From the NCBI GenBank assembly GCA_964017145.1, contig OZ024840.1, forward strand, positions 248,001 through 312,000: 64,000 bases of DNA, given 5' to 3'. Of this stretch, positions 34,750 to 47,625 are shown one piece after another. Below the pieces are notes generated by a model. It was not told the origin of the DNA, did not search any database, and saw nothing but the letters and a program-made list of their open reading frames with translations. Made by a program: the position numbers and the translations under genes. This stretch comes from Agrocybe praecox (Eukaryota; Basidiomycota; Agaricomycetes; Agaricales; Agrocybaceae). Within the stretch, counting starts at the first letter, position 1, and the number at the start of each line of letters is the position of its first letter.

Positions 34750-36908
34750 TATTTAATCCAGATTAAACGAATTTCGCCCTTCGTATGCCATATTTGGTAG
34801 GTGGGCTCGCTTAGTCATCAATTGCTCGCGGTTTCGACGTGGCTAGGACCTAGGTACCTAGCCAAAGATCATCATTCTATCGCGAAAAGAGGTACGATTG
34901 AAGAGTTAGAATTCGGTCTTCGGCGGAGCGGCACTTCGGCACAAGCTTGCAACCCCAGTCACGACGCGTGACTGGGTCACCGCCACCTGCACTCTTTCCT
35001 TTCCACTCCAGCATCCAATTCCTAACCGAACGCCTCATTACCATCGTTCGGTTTTTCCTTGCTACATCTCTGGCTATGTCTTTACAAATACCAATCTAAG
35101 CAGCAACTTGCCCACGCTAGAGCAGCATCCAAAATTTTCCCCACCCACCGCTCCTTATTCCTTTAAGGCTTTATGATATTAAAATTCGAAAGGAGTCGTT
35201 ATATGACGAAGTTAGGACATGTTATGGGCGCCTAAATTAAGGGCAGATTTTGTTCGGTACCACGGTAAAACGTGGATAATCCTGGTTTTATTCTACGACG
35301 TAATCCTTCGTCAAAACGCTACTCTCTTTTGCCCCTTTGTAATTACCAAGGCTAGTTGGCCCATGTGAAATCAAATTGAAAATAAAAATAAAAATGCTAA
35401 ACTACCCAGAGTCTCCGACAATACCTTTTACTGGCAGAGTCATAATAAAAATTTCCTGTTAACGCCTTCGAAGGATGGGACAGTCCCACCAAATTCTGTA
35501 TACACTGTCATGCTCTGTCACTCAACAGATGGCATGTAGGTATCGTGGCAGAACAACTTCAATATCATCTTAATGTCCTCCTTAACCCGTGATTAATTCA
35601 ATCATGCTACTAGAAGGATACATCTTTCTGGAATATTATCCACAGATATACACATTGACTTATAGGTCCTCATTCTGTTATGCACCGCATCAAATGATTC
35701 TCGGCTCGCTCTAAAGTGCTAATATACCGAATCATGTGCGCCACGGCCCACTCGGGCTTAATATAATTTACAACATTATCCAACACTTACACCCTAAAGA
35801 ACAACTGAGTAAGTGTTTAGATATAACCAACATACGTCAAATTTACGCGCCGGCGGTTGTTGATAATCAATCGCCTTGTAATCAATATCAATGATATCGA
35901 TCATTGAGGATGGATACTAGGTGGTGTATTTATGCCTTCGACGTATATTTGCTGCCCCACTTGGTCGAGTTTGCCGTGTGGATTGACATGGCGTTAAGAA
36001 TACATTTCGCCCACCCACCACTCCCTATTACGGTTTTTATCTATTTCTGCGTCTCGTGACGCCCTGAGCATTCGCTTTTGGCTGCCATGTACTAGCCAGG
36101 TACAGCTACAACCCTCATCTTATTGAGCAGCGAGCTTTATGGTCCGCCGTAATTTTAATTTTAATTTTAAATTACCAGCCGTCTCATAGGAATAATCTTC
36201 GGGTCGAGGCGCCGAAACAGCAAAAACCGGTTGCCCTCCCACCCATCACAGCGTGCTCGGACACCTGTGCAGACGGTCGGCTAGCTCAGGATGAGGGTGA
36301 AAAGTGCCGAGTCGCACTTTTACCCAAACAGCTTTCCTAACATGTTTTCTTAACTTCGCGCATTCGGAAAAATAGAAAGACCCTCTTGATATTCTGATTC
36401 TACATGTCCTACGAAGCTTACAAGAAAGAGCGACAGACAAAGACAGGATCCTGGCCTATAACATCTCCTCTTCATTGCAATCATGCGTCGTATATTGCCA
36501 AAATCAAAACACAAATGAGTAGTACATGATGCTGCATGGAAACTGGGCCAGTTCATGTGTACTTATGAATAGGTTCGGAACGAATGAGGTATTGCCTCGT
36601 CTGTTGGTGTCGTTCGGCACGGTTTTGCTCAAGTTTGCGCTGTGGTTTGGAGTGGGGTCAAACAGGGGGGGCAATGAAGACAAAATATAAGAGGGAGTGA
36701 AGAAAAGGCTTTGAATGGCTAAAAAGAACAAGGGAATCAGGGAGGGAATCAGGTGTGTGCGCGGACCTATTAGAGAATGAGTGAGATATCCATTAGTCAC
36801 TTAATGCCCCTATTTAAAACACAAAGCATGTGTTCTGGGCCCAGAAGCTGTGCTCAATCAGTTACAGTTGTGTTATTTTGAAAACATAAGAGAGCCTTAC
36901 TATGAGCA

Positions 36909-36925
36909 GGGCTACGACAGCTCAG
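36909..36925 (+). promoter_or_regulatory. Weaker conserved element upstream of NACHT gene 4
   Basis: GGGCTACGACAGCTCAG lies 138 bp before the ATG and aligns with the GGCTATGCAACTCAG word of gene 3, with changes. It is followed in both genes by AGCTTCGGGAAGCAGGGG. Confidence 0.3.
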
Positions 36926-37046
36926 AATAGCTTCGGGAAGCAGGGGCATATACATGCGCACATGTTTCCCATCCAGGTTTCTTTTCTACCCACTCCCCTA
37001 ATATTCCGCGCATTAGTACAGTCCTCACGCAATTCGAGGATATTTC

Positions 37047-39809
37047 ATGGACGAAAATCGACTGTCGGGATCATTCTTCCCAGCATCGCAAGCCATTATC
37101 ACTGGTGGTATGTTCACCAGCATTCAAAATTCCCATTTTCACAGTGGAGCCAAGGGTGCGCAACAGTATTTTGTCCAATTGCCAAATTAAATAATATGGT
37201 CCTTTAGATGGATATGACAGACTTCTCGAGGTTGTGGCGCCCAACGCACTCCATAATTCAGGTCACATCTTCGACCCACCAAAGTGCCATCCGGGAACAC
37301 GTGTGGCGGTAATACAGGCCATCATGGACTGGCTTGCAGGAGTACATAAAGATACTCGTGCAAAGGGCGTCAACTGGCTCACTGGAGCCGCCGGCGCTGG
37401 GAAATCCGCCATTGGGAGAACCGTCTGCGAACGCTGCTCGCTGGAAAGAACGCTGCTCGCCAGTTTCTTTTTCGGTTCGAGCGATTCCACGAGGAATAAT
37501 TCTCAGCGTCTTGTCGCAACTATCGCCTACCAAATTTGCGCTATTCACCCTACTATACGCACCGCGGTGTCCAATTATATCACCTACGATCCATTCATTT
37601 TCAGCAAATCCTTACGAACACAATTCGTATCACTTGTGACGGACCCCTTATTGATATTCTACGGCGCGGAGGATCAGAATGCTCCTCGTCTTATAGTTCT
37701 AGACGGTTTGGACGAATGCATAGACCACTCCAGCCAGCGCGATATTTTGGAGACCATCAGGGATCTCATAAAATCCTACTCTCTATTTCCCATTCGATTC
37801 CTCATCTGCAGTCGTCCGGAAAGCAACATAAATAATATTATTCATGGATCTCAAATGAATCCAATGATCTTGAAAATATCCCTCGACAATAAATATGCCT
37901 CCAACAAAGACATTAAGAAATATTTGCGTGATAATTTCCAGGAGATCCGTGAAGGCCACGTTCGCAAGTATTTAATCCCTGAAGGCTGGCCTGGTGAAGA
38001 TAACATCAACCAGCTTGTGCAAACATCATCCGGTCAATTTATATATGCCTCGACCGTCATCAATTTCACAAAATCTCACAATCATAGACCTCACCAACGC
38101 CTTGCAATTGTCCTTGGCCTTCGACCGCCCAAAGAAAATGATCTGCCGTTTGTGCAATTGGATGCACTTTACACTCGAATTCTTCAATCCACGAAGGACG
38201 CATTATTAGCCGTTAAGATATTGGGTTATGCCGCGATGTATCCCGAGATGTCGGTTCCCGTTGTTGAGGATTACCTTCAATTAGAAGATGGGGATGTGGA
38301 AGATATACTCTCGGATCTTGCAGGTATTGTGTCCATCAAATGGGATGAAGAGGAAACCTGTTATTGCTTGGATCTCTTGCACAAGTCTTTTCAGCACTTT
38401 CTTTTTGATCAGTTTCGATCCCAGGGCCTCTACCACATGAGCATGGCAGATACAAGAACATCACATTTCCTTCGTTCACTTCAGATATTCTCACGTACGT
38501 CACTATTAGACACTTCTTGCTATCACTGATCTTGGCACTCTTTCTATAGGGATTCGGGGTCAACATTGCCAACTTCTGGACAACAGATTTCCTACAGATA
38601 ATTACCCACATACAATAAATTATGGGTATCATGGGCTCGTAGAAGCTATCCATACCTCTACTGAGGCCATGCAAGCGGAAGTCTTCGATGCTTTTGTACA
38701 GTTCCCCATGGAATCTTTTTTGCAGGATGTTTTCTCCAGTCGTAGTCATTATCGCGACAGTTTGGCTGAGGCAATAATTTCTATACTGGGAGATCTTGTG
38801 GGTTTTTAATTCCTCAATAGATTTCCCGGACATTTACTCATGAGAAGTATCAGAAAGAACAGCACTACAGGTATGAAGATGTTTTTAATCAATATCTAGC
38901 AATCCTGTTCAACTGCATGGTATGGTATCTTCGTACGGAAAATGGGGTTAACGACCTGGGTGTCAATTTGGAATTTGTCGAACATTGTATCAAGGCAAGC
39001 AACAGATACATGAAAACTTGGACGCATCTTAGCAATTTGGATTTTCTGGAGCTGGCTCTGAGAGTGGGCCTCGGTGACACGCCAGATCTCGATATTCGGG
39101 CACTACTCCGTGATGGCTTCCACAAGATTCTCACCGTTTCTGACCGATCTCGCATTGTTGCTAAAGCAGTATTGTACTGTCTCAAATATCTTTGCAATGT
39201 AGACCGTGCTGCAATGGTCGAAGCGAAGATACATCTCCATGTCGAACACATCCACAGGAAAACAAGGAACAGTCGCCCGTGGAAATGGCATATGTGTAGC
39301 TCATTTTACAATATCCAGAAATACGAGAAGAGACCTGTTTCAATCCTCTATTATTCATGGGAAGGACCCCGACGCAATTATTTTTCCACCTATGAAAAAC
39401 TCCACAAAATCAAATTCTTCCCATCGAACACGGAATTCTCCTTGGTGTCGATCTTCTCGTTGGTTTCATTTGACTGGGCTTTGCTAGGAGGAGACAACGC
39501 TGGACGGGTCGGATATTGGAATAACTATATGGCCTATCTGGAGTATCTCCCCGAAATTCTCCCCATGGCAGGACGAGATCTAGACGTCATCCGATTTTGC
39601 AAGAAAGCCTTCGCACCCATGTCTATGATGTTCCCAACACTTAGCCGGAGGGTACGCCGAGCAATAAACACATACTTGAAGAGAATGGAATCTGAAGACG
39701 ATAATACAGAGTCAGAAGCAGGTATGAACTGGATGGTTATATTTGTGATAATCCAACTAACGTTTGTACAAACTAAGAAAGCAGCAGGAAGAGAAAGAGA
39801 ATCGACTGA
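37047..39809 (+). CDS. NACHT gene 4: NOD-like receptor-type ATPase, subtype B, apparently intact
   Basis: Five exons (37047-37155, 37208-38494, 38550-38797, 38854-39721 and 39778-39809) give 847 residues. Exon 1 has ITGGMF where the other copies have GGTF. The NACHT core is complete: GAAGAGKS, LIVLDGLDEC and LICSRPE. Exon 3 covers residues 466-548; exon 4 (549-837) begins KEQHYRYEDVFNQYLAILF and contains SRPWKWHM and AGRDLDVIRFCKKAFAPMS. Exon 5 adds ESSRKRKRID, a compact basic, NLS-like end. The four small exons of subtype A are absent: the intron that precedes them in genes 1 and 2 here leads straight to the tail. All introns are 52-56 nt. This is the only complete subtype B gene here. Confidence 0.88.
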
Positions 39810-40457
39810 ATGGCGAGAACGGGAGATTGGGTTGTCGGCTATTGGAAATGTAAATTGAACTTTCAAACCACTGGTGAACTATGGGACGGAAAGTAGCACG
39901 TCAACAAACAATCAAATGAAAGTACAATCAAGACGACGGCGAAAGAAATACGTAGAAATACAAATTTTGTTCCAGCCTACGCACCCACTGATTGTCCTCT
40001 CTTTGCGTTCAAGCCTGATCGTAACGAGTCCATGTACACTCAGTGCTCAGCAGTAGTGGGTAATATAGCCTCCTCTGCACCATCCTGAACTACCCAGAAC
40101 ACGTAAAAGAGTGTAAGTAAATTGAGCTTTTAAACCGCTGATGGAATTGTGAGACGATCATAAGTTGAAGAACATCGCGTAATATATAATAAAGTAATTG
40201 GATCTGGAATGTATGATAGACGATGTTCGAGGAGTATCTTTCTGACTGAATACTTAGTGGTCACATCATGCCGGGCCGTAGTTAATTGGAATTTGCACGT
40301 CAAAAGTGAGTACTAAAACAAGAAAAACAAACGATCAAATTAAATTAAAACGAGAAGAGAAATATTTAGAAGTATAAATTTCACTCCTGGCAGCCTACGC
40401 ATCTACTGATTGCTATTCATTCGTAGTCGAGCTTGATTATAACGAGCCCATGCACGG

Positions 40458-43400
40458 TCAGCGGTCAGCGTCAGTTGATCCTACATTCTCCTCTGCAGTT
40501 TTAGACCACTGCCTCGAGCCCGACGTGGGTGGATGTGGCTGTGCCATCATCCCAGTTGATATTGGCTTCGGTTCAACATTCTCATCTTGGCTGGACTATG
40601 GACCACCAAAGGCGATGTGTCAGTAGTCGTTATTGTAGGGGATGATGCCGAAGTAGTTGCTACTCCTGTGGGGATTATGGGTGTGCTGTTGTAGGAGAAA
40701 GTGTAGGGTAACGTTCAGAGTCCAATCAAATAACTTTCGCATGCCATCGTCCTTCCTCGACTATCAGTTGAAGCACCCACGCGGGACAGTCCACCGGTAT
40801 ACAGGCACTCGCGACACATGCGTAAGTATATTTGAACCACGATAGTCGCCTCGTAGTAAATATGCCGAGTACATCACTACGAGTGGCAGACTTTCGGATT
40901 TGTTGGGTACTGGTTATGCAAAATAAGGAATGAGGAATCAGTGACTTGGACATTGTAACAGAGAGAGAGAAATAGAAACGACTAATATGGTACAAAGAAA
41001 ACAATCAAGTGCAGAAGAAGTACGTACGTACGTACGCGAATGGAAAAATCGGAAAAAGAATACGAATACATACAATGTCGTCCTCTTCTCAAATTACTTT
41101 TCTCTGTCTGTCTTCGAATCGAATCCAGTTGAGAAGGGTATATACTCCGAGGTTGGTGGAGAGGACGAGTGCATCCTATCCGTACTGTCAAATCTGGGGT
41201 AGACTGTACCCACCCCACTAATAATGTCGGTAGTAATGGTAATGCCGATGGCCGAGCGAAATGGAAGTCGTGAAATCAGGTGGAGGATAGCCGTTTGTTT
41301 GGCCACATAAAACATCAGTTACCGGCCCTGTAATATGCGAATAGTAGCTTGGCTTATCCAGCTAGGACCAGAGTACGTGCTAACTGGACGGCGTATGTGA
41401 ATGTATATTCGTATTCTCATGAACCGATTCCATGGACAGGGGAGAGCGATGATGCACACCTTTTCCCTGATCAGCCGTTGGGAGACTCTTCGAGGAGGTA
41501 GAGTCAGAAGTGGTATGAGAGGAGCTTCACAACATCCTCGGAGACAAAAGGCCGCAGCTCCAGCCAGGTGGGTACCCAGGTAACGTTAACCCCAACCTGC
41601 CCCCTCGCAAACTCCCGACTTCATTCTTCCTCTTTCCAAATCCAAGCACCATCCCACCAGGTGGGCCAGCCTCGTAGTCCCAAGAGGTACATATGTACCA
41701 TACCATCTTGTAATCTCCAACACCGCCTGCTGCATCAAGCGTCCGCGACGAGTTGGGATGATACCACGTCCATCATAAGACTCTGGGTGTCGCTGCGAGT
41801 GCTACCCCAACCCTCCTCCACCTCGACTCCCACTCCTCCAAAACCTCTCTTCCGGCCCACAGGAGCGGAGGCATCGCGCACCCAACGTGATGAGCATGCC
41901 TTGGCCGGGTGTAACGACATTGGCCAATCAGACGGTGGGACAACCTCGGCCAGGTTCGTAGTATGGCGAAGTCGCAAGGGCTCGCTGCGGGCAAGCAAAA
42001 CCAAATTGCGGATGATCGACGAGGACGCGACGGGTTGCGACGGGTTGCGACGGGTTGTTTATCTGCTCGTTGCTCATGACATCATCGACCAAGGCCCTCT
42101 TCCCTGAGCGTTTGGGTATGTTCTCGTGATATCCAGTATCCAACGTCCATCCTTCAAAGCTTCAAGCTCTGGCCCTTTTTATGATGACATGGATAGTAGT
42201 ATTCGAGCTCAGCGTCCAAGCTTCAGGCGCAAGATCGTGGCTGGTACTATCCAGGAGGCCCGTATTGGGTCTGCTTCCATGTTCGTTGGTGCTTGCTAAA
42301 CGTCGGACATTGAAAAAATTCCTCTTGACGATGATGATAGCGGCCGCCTTGTCTCTGTCGTCGTCGTCGTAGTTCCTGAATCGATAACGGCATGAATGAA
42401 GATGTATGATATCTTCCGTTAAGCGCTCTGATGCCCACAACACCCCGTAATATCCCTCAAATTCATTCATCTCGCATACATTGAATTTAACAGTACGGGC
42501 GGTAGCAGCGTCAGCCCAGGCAGCACCAGCACCAGCACCACTCTCCCGGAGAACGAGTAGCCGATGCTGGTGCATTGACGAGTACAGGTAGGTTGATACG
42601 TTTGAGCGTTTGAGCGTTTAACGTTTAACGCTCAGGCCCAATTTGACGAGTCGGAATGGTTGATCCACGAAATTTGTTGAGAAGATATCATGCCTAACAT
42701 GTTCTTTTTCGTTTCGGGAGGCTGAGTCGAGTCGAGTCGGGTTGAGCCGGGTCCTGGAAAGAGGAGAGAAGAGGGATGGATTAGTTGAAAGGAACAGGAA
42801 GATCGAAGGAGGGAAAGAAAAGGGAATAAGGAATGAAATTAATGAAAGGGAAGGGAAGGGAAGGGAATGTGGATAATATAGAAAAGGCAAAGAAAACTCT
42901 ATGGGTGGAAGACAGATGGAAGACATCGATAAAGTAGCAAGTGAGTGTGAGAGAGAGAAAGGGAAAGGAGAAAATGAAGATGGGATAAGAAAGGAACGCA
43001 CCACGGCCACTTCTTCACGAATTTCCATATCCTACCCCCTTCCTACTTCTTCAGAACCTCCCATCTGCGTCAACTCGCCCCGCAGGAACGAAGGCGTCTT
43101 GCACCAACGTAGCGAACATGCCCTTCCCTCTGTGCTCGCGTCGTTGCTATCTCTGCTCTCGATATCTTGTACTCAGAGTCAGAGCCAAAGTTTATTGCAA
43201 GTCGAGGTAGTGGCGGGGTGGGATGACACGGCGGAACGACTTCGTTCTAGTTCGTATGGCGAGGCCAGTGGATCGATCGCGGTCGTTGTTGCATACAGTG
43301 GGCTGTATCTCTTCGACCATGTCAATGGCGTCCATATGGGTCACGACGACGATGACGAAATGGATGGAAAGGGACGGGTGCCAATCCAAAGGGCTGCTTA

Positions 43401-43680
43401 TGTTTTACGGACACATAGTTAGGCAGACACATCAATTTGTTTGCAGGAGAGATAGGCATTGGTAAAGAACAGATGAAAAGCATGAGAAACGAGAAAGTCC
43501 CTCCAAAGTCAGAGAAGAGCGACGGGGAATGAGATAGAAAAGAAGAAGAGTATATGTGAACAGATCATTACAGAGGTTCAGAGACGCGCGCGGCGAGGAG
43601 AAAAAATGATCAATCGATGTGGTGGTTCTCGGAACGGTCGGAACGGGTGCCGTATCCAAATAACGCGTCCGAAACAACAC
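40458..43680 (-). pseudogene. M module 4, convergent with NACHT gene 4
   Basis: The last exon, 40458-40595 (46 codons, phase 0), follows a TAG acceptor. It begins SSQDENVEPKP and ends GSTDADR, in the same exon frame as M6. The block at 43192-43389 reads THMDAIDMVEEIQPT and AIRTRTK. A 10-bp GCGACGGGTT-type triplication lies at about 42028-42057 and a GTAC run at 41022-41038. The segment around 39960-40060 recurs at about 40380-40480, so part of the 3' flank is duplicated. The upstream edge runs into DNA preceding the PD-(D/E)XK-like gene. In the DSKTDREK exon a stop follows, unlike M1 and M2, so the coding status is doubtful. Confidence 0.42.
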
Positions 43681-43732
43681 GGTCATGTAGCCCAAACACG
43701 GTGCAAATCAACCCATTCTCCTCCACACCACT

Positions 43733-44977
43733 ATGTCTATCAAGCGAGGGTCCAGAAAGCGTAAAACTCGCTTCGGTTACAGCGGAATGGAACTCTTTTC
43801 AGCGTTCCGTGTCCTTCAGAAGTTTAGGAGCGAGATCGCCACGATCACTGAAGATCATGACGTTGGTCCCGACAACACTGATCTCGAGAGCACCGAGCTA
43901 GTCGCAGAGGTTGATGAGGACGCACTGGCGCAGTTAGAAGGCCTGCTTCAGTGGATGGACTCCAAGATAAACAGCACAACCAAAGTACGTTTTTGATTGT
44001 TGTTAGCCGTCTGTGATTTCACACCAGAGCCAGAGCCATGCCTTCTAGTCCGCCAGCTTGGAGCATGTCAACGACGTCCAAATTTCCCCAGGACCGCCAC
44101 TTTCTCTCAAAGACGACATGGCTAAACGCGTTGCTGCTGCAAAGTTGGTCGGTGCGGGCCATTTCATGTCTTCCGACAGTATGCACAAGTTCTTGGACAT
44201 GCTCCTTCGTCTTGTTGCGAAACCTGTGCGTATTGATCCACCTCCTTATCGCGAGTTTATTCTTGATTCAAATAAAATGATAATCTGAGGCCAGCTCCCG
44301 CACCTGGGTCGATGCCTTCCTTTATCGTGCATCTGCGATGTTGCCGCCTCCAAAACAAATGGTGCTGAACGTCGAATATAGTGTATCTCCAGTTACTGTA
44401 CCGACAGTGTCAGGATCTGAAGTCATACTAGATTCTATCTTCTTGTCCTGTTCTGATTCCTTGTGAAATACAGGATTTTTCTTGAACAACCCTAGAGTAC
44501 GGAACCTTATGCAGTATATTGAGTCGGTCTTGGGGTTTTTTGTTGTTGAAGCGAAGGCTCGAGATGTGACGCTTAGCGATCACATCCCCCAGATCGTACT
44601 ACAACTCTATGCAGCTGCGAAAAAGCTGAAGTGCGATTTTCCATCTTCGTTTTCCGATTTTAACAAAGAGCTCATTGTTGCGCAGGAAAACACATATAAG
44701 GGGTACACTGACGAATGGTTACGAATGGCTCTTCCTTGTGCTTACTGTCAATCAGGATGGCAAGGGCGCTTCGTACAGGGTTTCAGATCGCGCGTATTCG
44801 GCTGCTCCCTAGGAGAATTTGGTCGATATGGCCATTCCTGACGTCCCGCCGGACTTGATATCTGGTATCCTTGCATTCTGGGTGCGTTCCTGACTTCTGT
44901 GGACGTCTGTTGTATTCATGTTTTACTAGATCGAACATGGTTCTGAAGGTCTCTTAGAAGATGACTGGTTTGTTTGA
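43733..44977 (+). pseudogene. PD-(D/E)XK nuclease-like basidiomycete protein, damaged
   Basis: Exon 1 is 43733-43984 (basic start SIKRGSRKRKTR), exon 2 is 44049-44225, and exon 3 starts at 44290 with SSRTWVDAFLYRASAMLP. Then LNNPRVRNLMQ and FFVVEAKARDVTLSDHIPQ follow; the VEAK context resembles the ExK part of PD-(D/E)XK nucleases. After a 54-nt intron the frame reads GTLTNGYEWLFLVLTVNQDG and, past an in-frame TAG in AYSAAP-stop-ENL, DLISGILAFW. The last exon gives IEHGSEGLLEDDWFV and a stop at 44975-44977. The whole pattern matches a widespread Agaricomycete family of unknown role. The expected Asp-containing segment between exon 3 and LNNPRV seems missing, and its splice join does not resolve. 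The nuclease fold is inference, and it is probably inactive. Confidence 0.6.
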
Positions 44978-45060
44978 TCTGGTGTCGTCTGGAGTTGCAA
45001 GACGTTTGCCAGTGGCCACAGCACTCGAATGGAATATGGAGGGAGATTCGATGACTTATA

Positions 45061-45590
45061 CTATGCGACTATCAGATAATTTACATATTGCATCCATGTA
45101 ACATGTTCCAACGTGAGATTCATGTTGGTGTCATTTATAAGTACCAAAGGATGAGTCAGAAGGAAGAGATAAACCTCGATGTCGTCGGCTTCGAAGCAGA
45201 GGTTTAACCTCCCAGAGCCAATAATGAGCGTACCAAATGTGATATCAGCAGAATGAACTGGACCCGCTCCGTCAGTGAGGAAGGCAACAAACTTGCCGTG
45301 GGCGTTGACGATGATGGAGCCGGAGTCCCCACCCCCGCAGAACGGACCAAAGTAATTGTCAAGGTGAAAGACAGCTGCTTCCGCCGAATCGCGGCTGCCT
45401 ATGGCGAAGTAATGACGAACATGAGACTCGAATCCATTCAACCAACCCACCGTGGTGAATGTGGTGAGGCCATGTTTTATAACATATTGTGTGGGGTCGG
45501 CTCTACGGTCTTTGTTGATGGTGGTTTGGGCATTTTTTCGGCAGGGAGAAGACCTTGGAGCCGGAGGAGACGGTCGACCGGATAATCGAT
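45061..45590 (-). pseudogene. Trypsin-like serine protease fragment, frameshifted
   Basis: The minus strand reads TTVGWLNGFESHVRHYFAIG, then EAAVFHLDNYFGPF, then GGGDSGSIIVNAHGKFVAFL and DITFGT. GDSGS is the catalytic-serine motif of trypsin-like proteases, and the surrounding words fit a basidiomycete family of such proteins. After DITFGT the expected YWLWE is found only in another frame, so there is a frameshift. The His and Asp of the triad are not identified, because the N-terminal part is not recoverable. It lies just downstream of the PD-(D/E)XK-like gene, in convergent orientation. Confidence 0.65.
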
Positions 45591-45611
45591 TTATGTACAG
45601 TTGGATTAGAA

Positions 45612-46198
45612 GCCTTTAGCTAGCAAGAAATCCCATTTCTGAGATTATGCACCGCCGGACTGTCTTTAGCATTGTCCCCCGGACCCTTTCTAACAGGTCA
45701 CAACAGGACTCCTTGTGACACAATGCGCAAAGACGGCGACCTCGCCGACGCCCGACGCGTCGCGTATGCCACTCGTTCAACGTCGACATTGTGCTCGACG
45801 TTGGTAACAGTATTGGTCCGCCTGTAGCTCTCAGAGCAGCAATTTCCTGCCGTGTCTTTGTATGTCCGCCAATGCTGCCAGACTCCCACGAGTGTCCGAT
45901 GGCGAGTCCTTCGACATTACTCTTCAGCACAGGTAAGCCTTCGCTTCGGCATTAGTTACTCCGCAGCAACATTGCGTCGAGGATTGGCACCGCAATGGTC
46001 GGCGCGCTTGGTCGACAACGCTCACAAAGCAGCCGTTCGAGCAATTGAGTGTCGGTGGTGATGACACGTCGTCAACAATGCCGACTCCGAATGCCACTGT
46101 CACGCACCACGGTCAATTGTTTGGGGGACAGTCCCGCGAACAGTCCCGCGGATTTCAATCTCAGAAATGAGATGCCCTCTTAGCTAGACGGATCGACC
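45612..46198. mobile_element. Possible inverted-repeat element of about 0.59 kb
   Basis: The left end, TAGCTAGCAAGAAATCCCAT, and the reverse complement of the right end share TAGCTA, ATTTCTGAGATT, GGACTGT and TGTCCCCC over about 70 bp with mismatches. No clear target duplication is seen. A minus-strand open frame fills most of the interior (45616-45930). It could instead be an inverted duplication. Confidence 0.4.
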
Positions 46199-46204
46199 CG
46201 CAAC

Positions 46205-47620
46205 TAAATCGAGGACATTCCCCCGAAGTTCTGCGAGAACTTCTCCTTGTCGAGCTTTATGGACTTCGGTTTAACATTCTCGTCTTGGCTGGACTATGGA
46301 TCAACAAGGGCGTTGTGTCAGTAGTCGTTATTGTAGGGGATGATGCCAAAGTAGTTGCCACTCCTGTGGGGATTATGGGTCTGTTGTCGTAGAAGAAAGT
46401 GTAGGGTAATGTTCAGAGTCCAATCAATTAACTTTCGTATGTCGTCCTTCCTCGACTATCAGTTGAAGCACCCACGCGGGGCAGTCCACCGGCATCCAGG
46501 CATCCAAGCACTCGCGACACACGCGTAAGTATATCTGAGCCACGATAATGGAAGTCATGAAATTAGGCTAGTAGGGGATGGCCGTCTGTTTGGCCATAAA
46601 AAGCACCAGTTATCCACCCTGTATTATGCGAAAAATAACCTGGCTTATCCCCCACCAGCACCAGCATACGTGCTAATTAGACGGCGTATGTGAATGTATT
46701 CGTATGCTCATGAACGGATTCCATGGACAGGGGAGGGAGATGATGCACAAGCCTCATTTGCCTTCTCCTTGATCAACCGCTTCGAGACTCTTCGAGGTAG
46801 AGTAAGAAATGGTATGAAAGGAGATTGACAACATCCTCGGAGACAAAAGATCGCAACTCCAGCCAGGTGAGTAACGTTGGGCCCAGTAGTATCTGGCTGA
46901 ACGAGCGTATTCGCTGAGAAAATAATGGACGTCACCGGTATCGCGGCTATCGTAGAGGCAGGCATTTATTGAGTTGGAATGGGTTGCGATTATGCTGCAC
47001 GGACGCGTGGCTGGGCAGCAACATTAATCTGTTCGCAACAGGGGTAAGTACTAGTAGCGATAGGCACCGGCGAAGAACAGATGAGAAGCATGAAAAGTAG
47101 AGGGACGAGCACGGTATTCCAAGGTTAGAGGAGAGCGACTGAGAATGTGATAGAAAGGCAGAAGAGCATATACAGGTGAATCATTGCAGCATTGTCGCGG
47201 GAAGGTGTGAAGTGTAATGGATGAGGGGTACGTACTAATGCTGGGAATAGATATTGACGAATGGTTGTCGAGCGTCGCCCACATTGTTTAGAAAGTTTCG
47301 ATAAGCGATTGGGGTTGCTGCAATGTAAAATGGGTAGAAAAGAAGGATCATCGCATACACGCACCAATTAAAATAGCACATTGCGTATTCGATATTCCTG
47401 TTTAATCCAATCCAAATGCACCCATACAAAATCTTTCAGCTGAGCTCCAGCTAAACAGAGAATAGAGTCGACGCAAGCAGTACACTCGTAGATTGTTCTA
47501 GCCTCGAGAAGTTTACTGGACCCAGATACAAGAGACAGCGTCAAAAGGTGAGCGAACAGTCGATCGAATGTTGAACTACAAGCACTGCGCGTCTCTATTT
47601 TCATCATTCATCTTTTCAGA
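46205..47620 (-). pseudogene. M module 5, truncated
   Basis: The last-exon start (SSQDENVKPK after a TAG acceptor, at 46293) is present, but the sequence then diverges near 46250, next to the inverted-repeat element. The middle blocks are largely deleted. The right edge, 47300-47620, matches 1-315 and is broken at 47626 by a Helitron end. Confidence 0.45.
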
Positions 47621-47625
47621 ACAAA

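Larger units (their letters stand above)
34480..36560. other. 2-kb AT-rich insertion without genes, with strong hairpins
   Basis: Elsewhere M exon 1 is followed closely by NACHT 5' flank; here about 2 kb of unrelated DNA lies between them. It contains two strong inverted repeats near its left end (34603-34627 and 34712-34749) and a loosely repeated CCCACCCACC word at about 35148 and 36010. There are no open frames with domain content. It may be a decayed mobile element; no terminal repeats or target duplication could be fixed. Confidence 0.4.

Noticed and set aside
35148..36030. LTR retrotransposon from the repeated CCCACCCACC words
   Set aside because: The similarity covers only about 25 bp. 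There are no TG...CA ends, primer binding site or coding domains.
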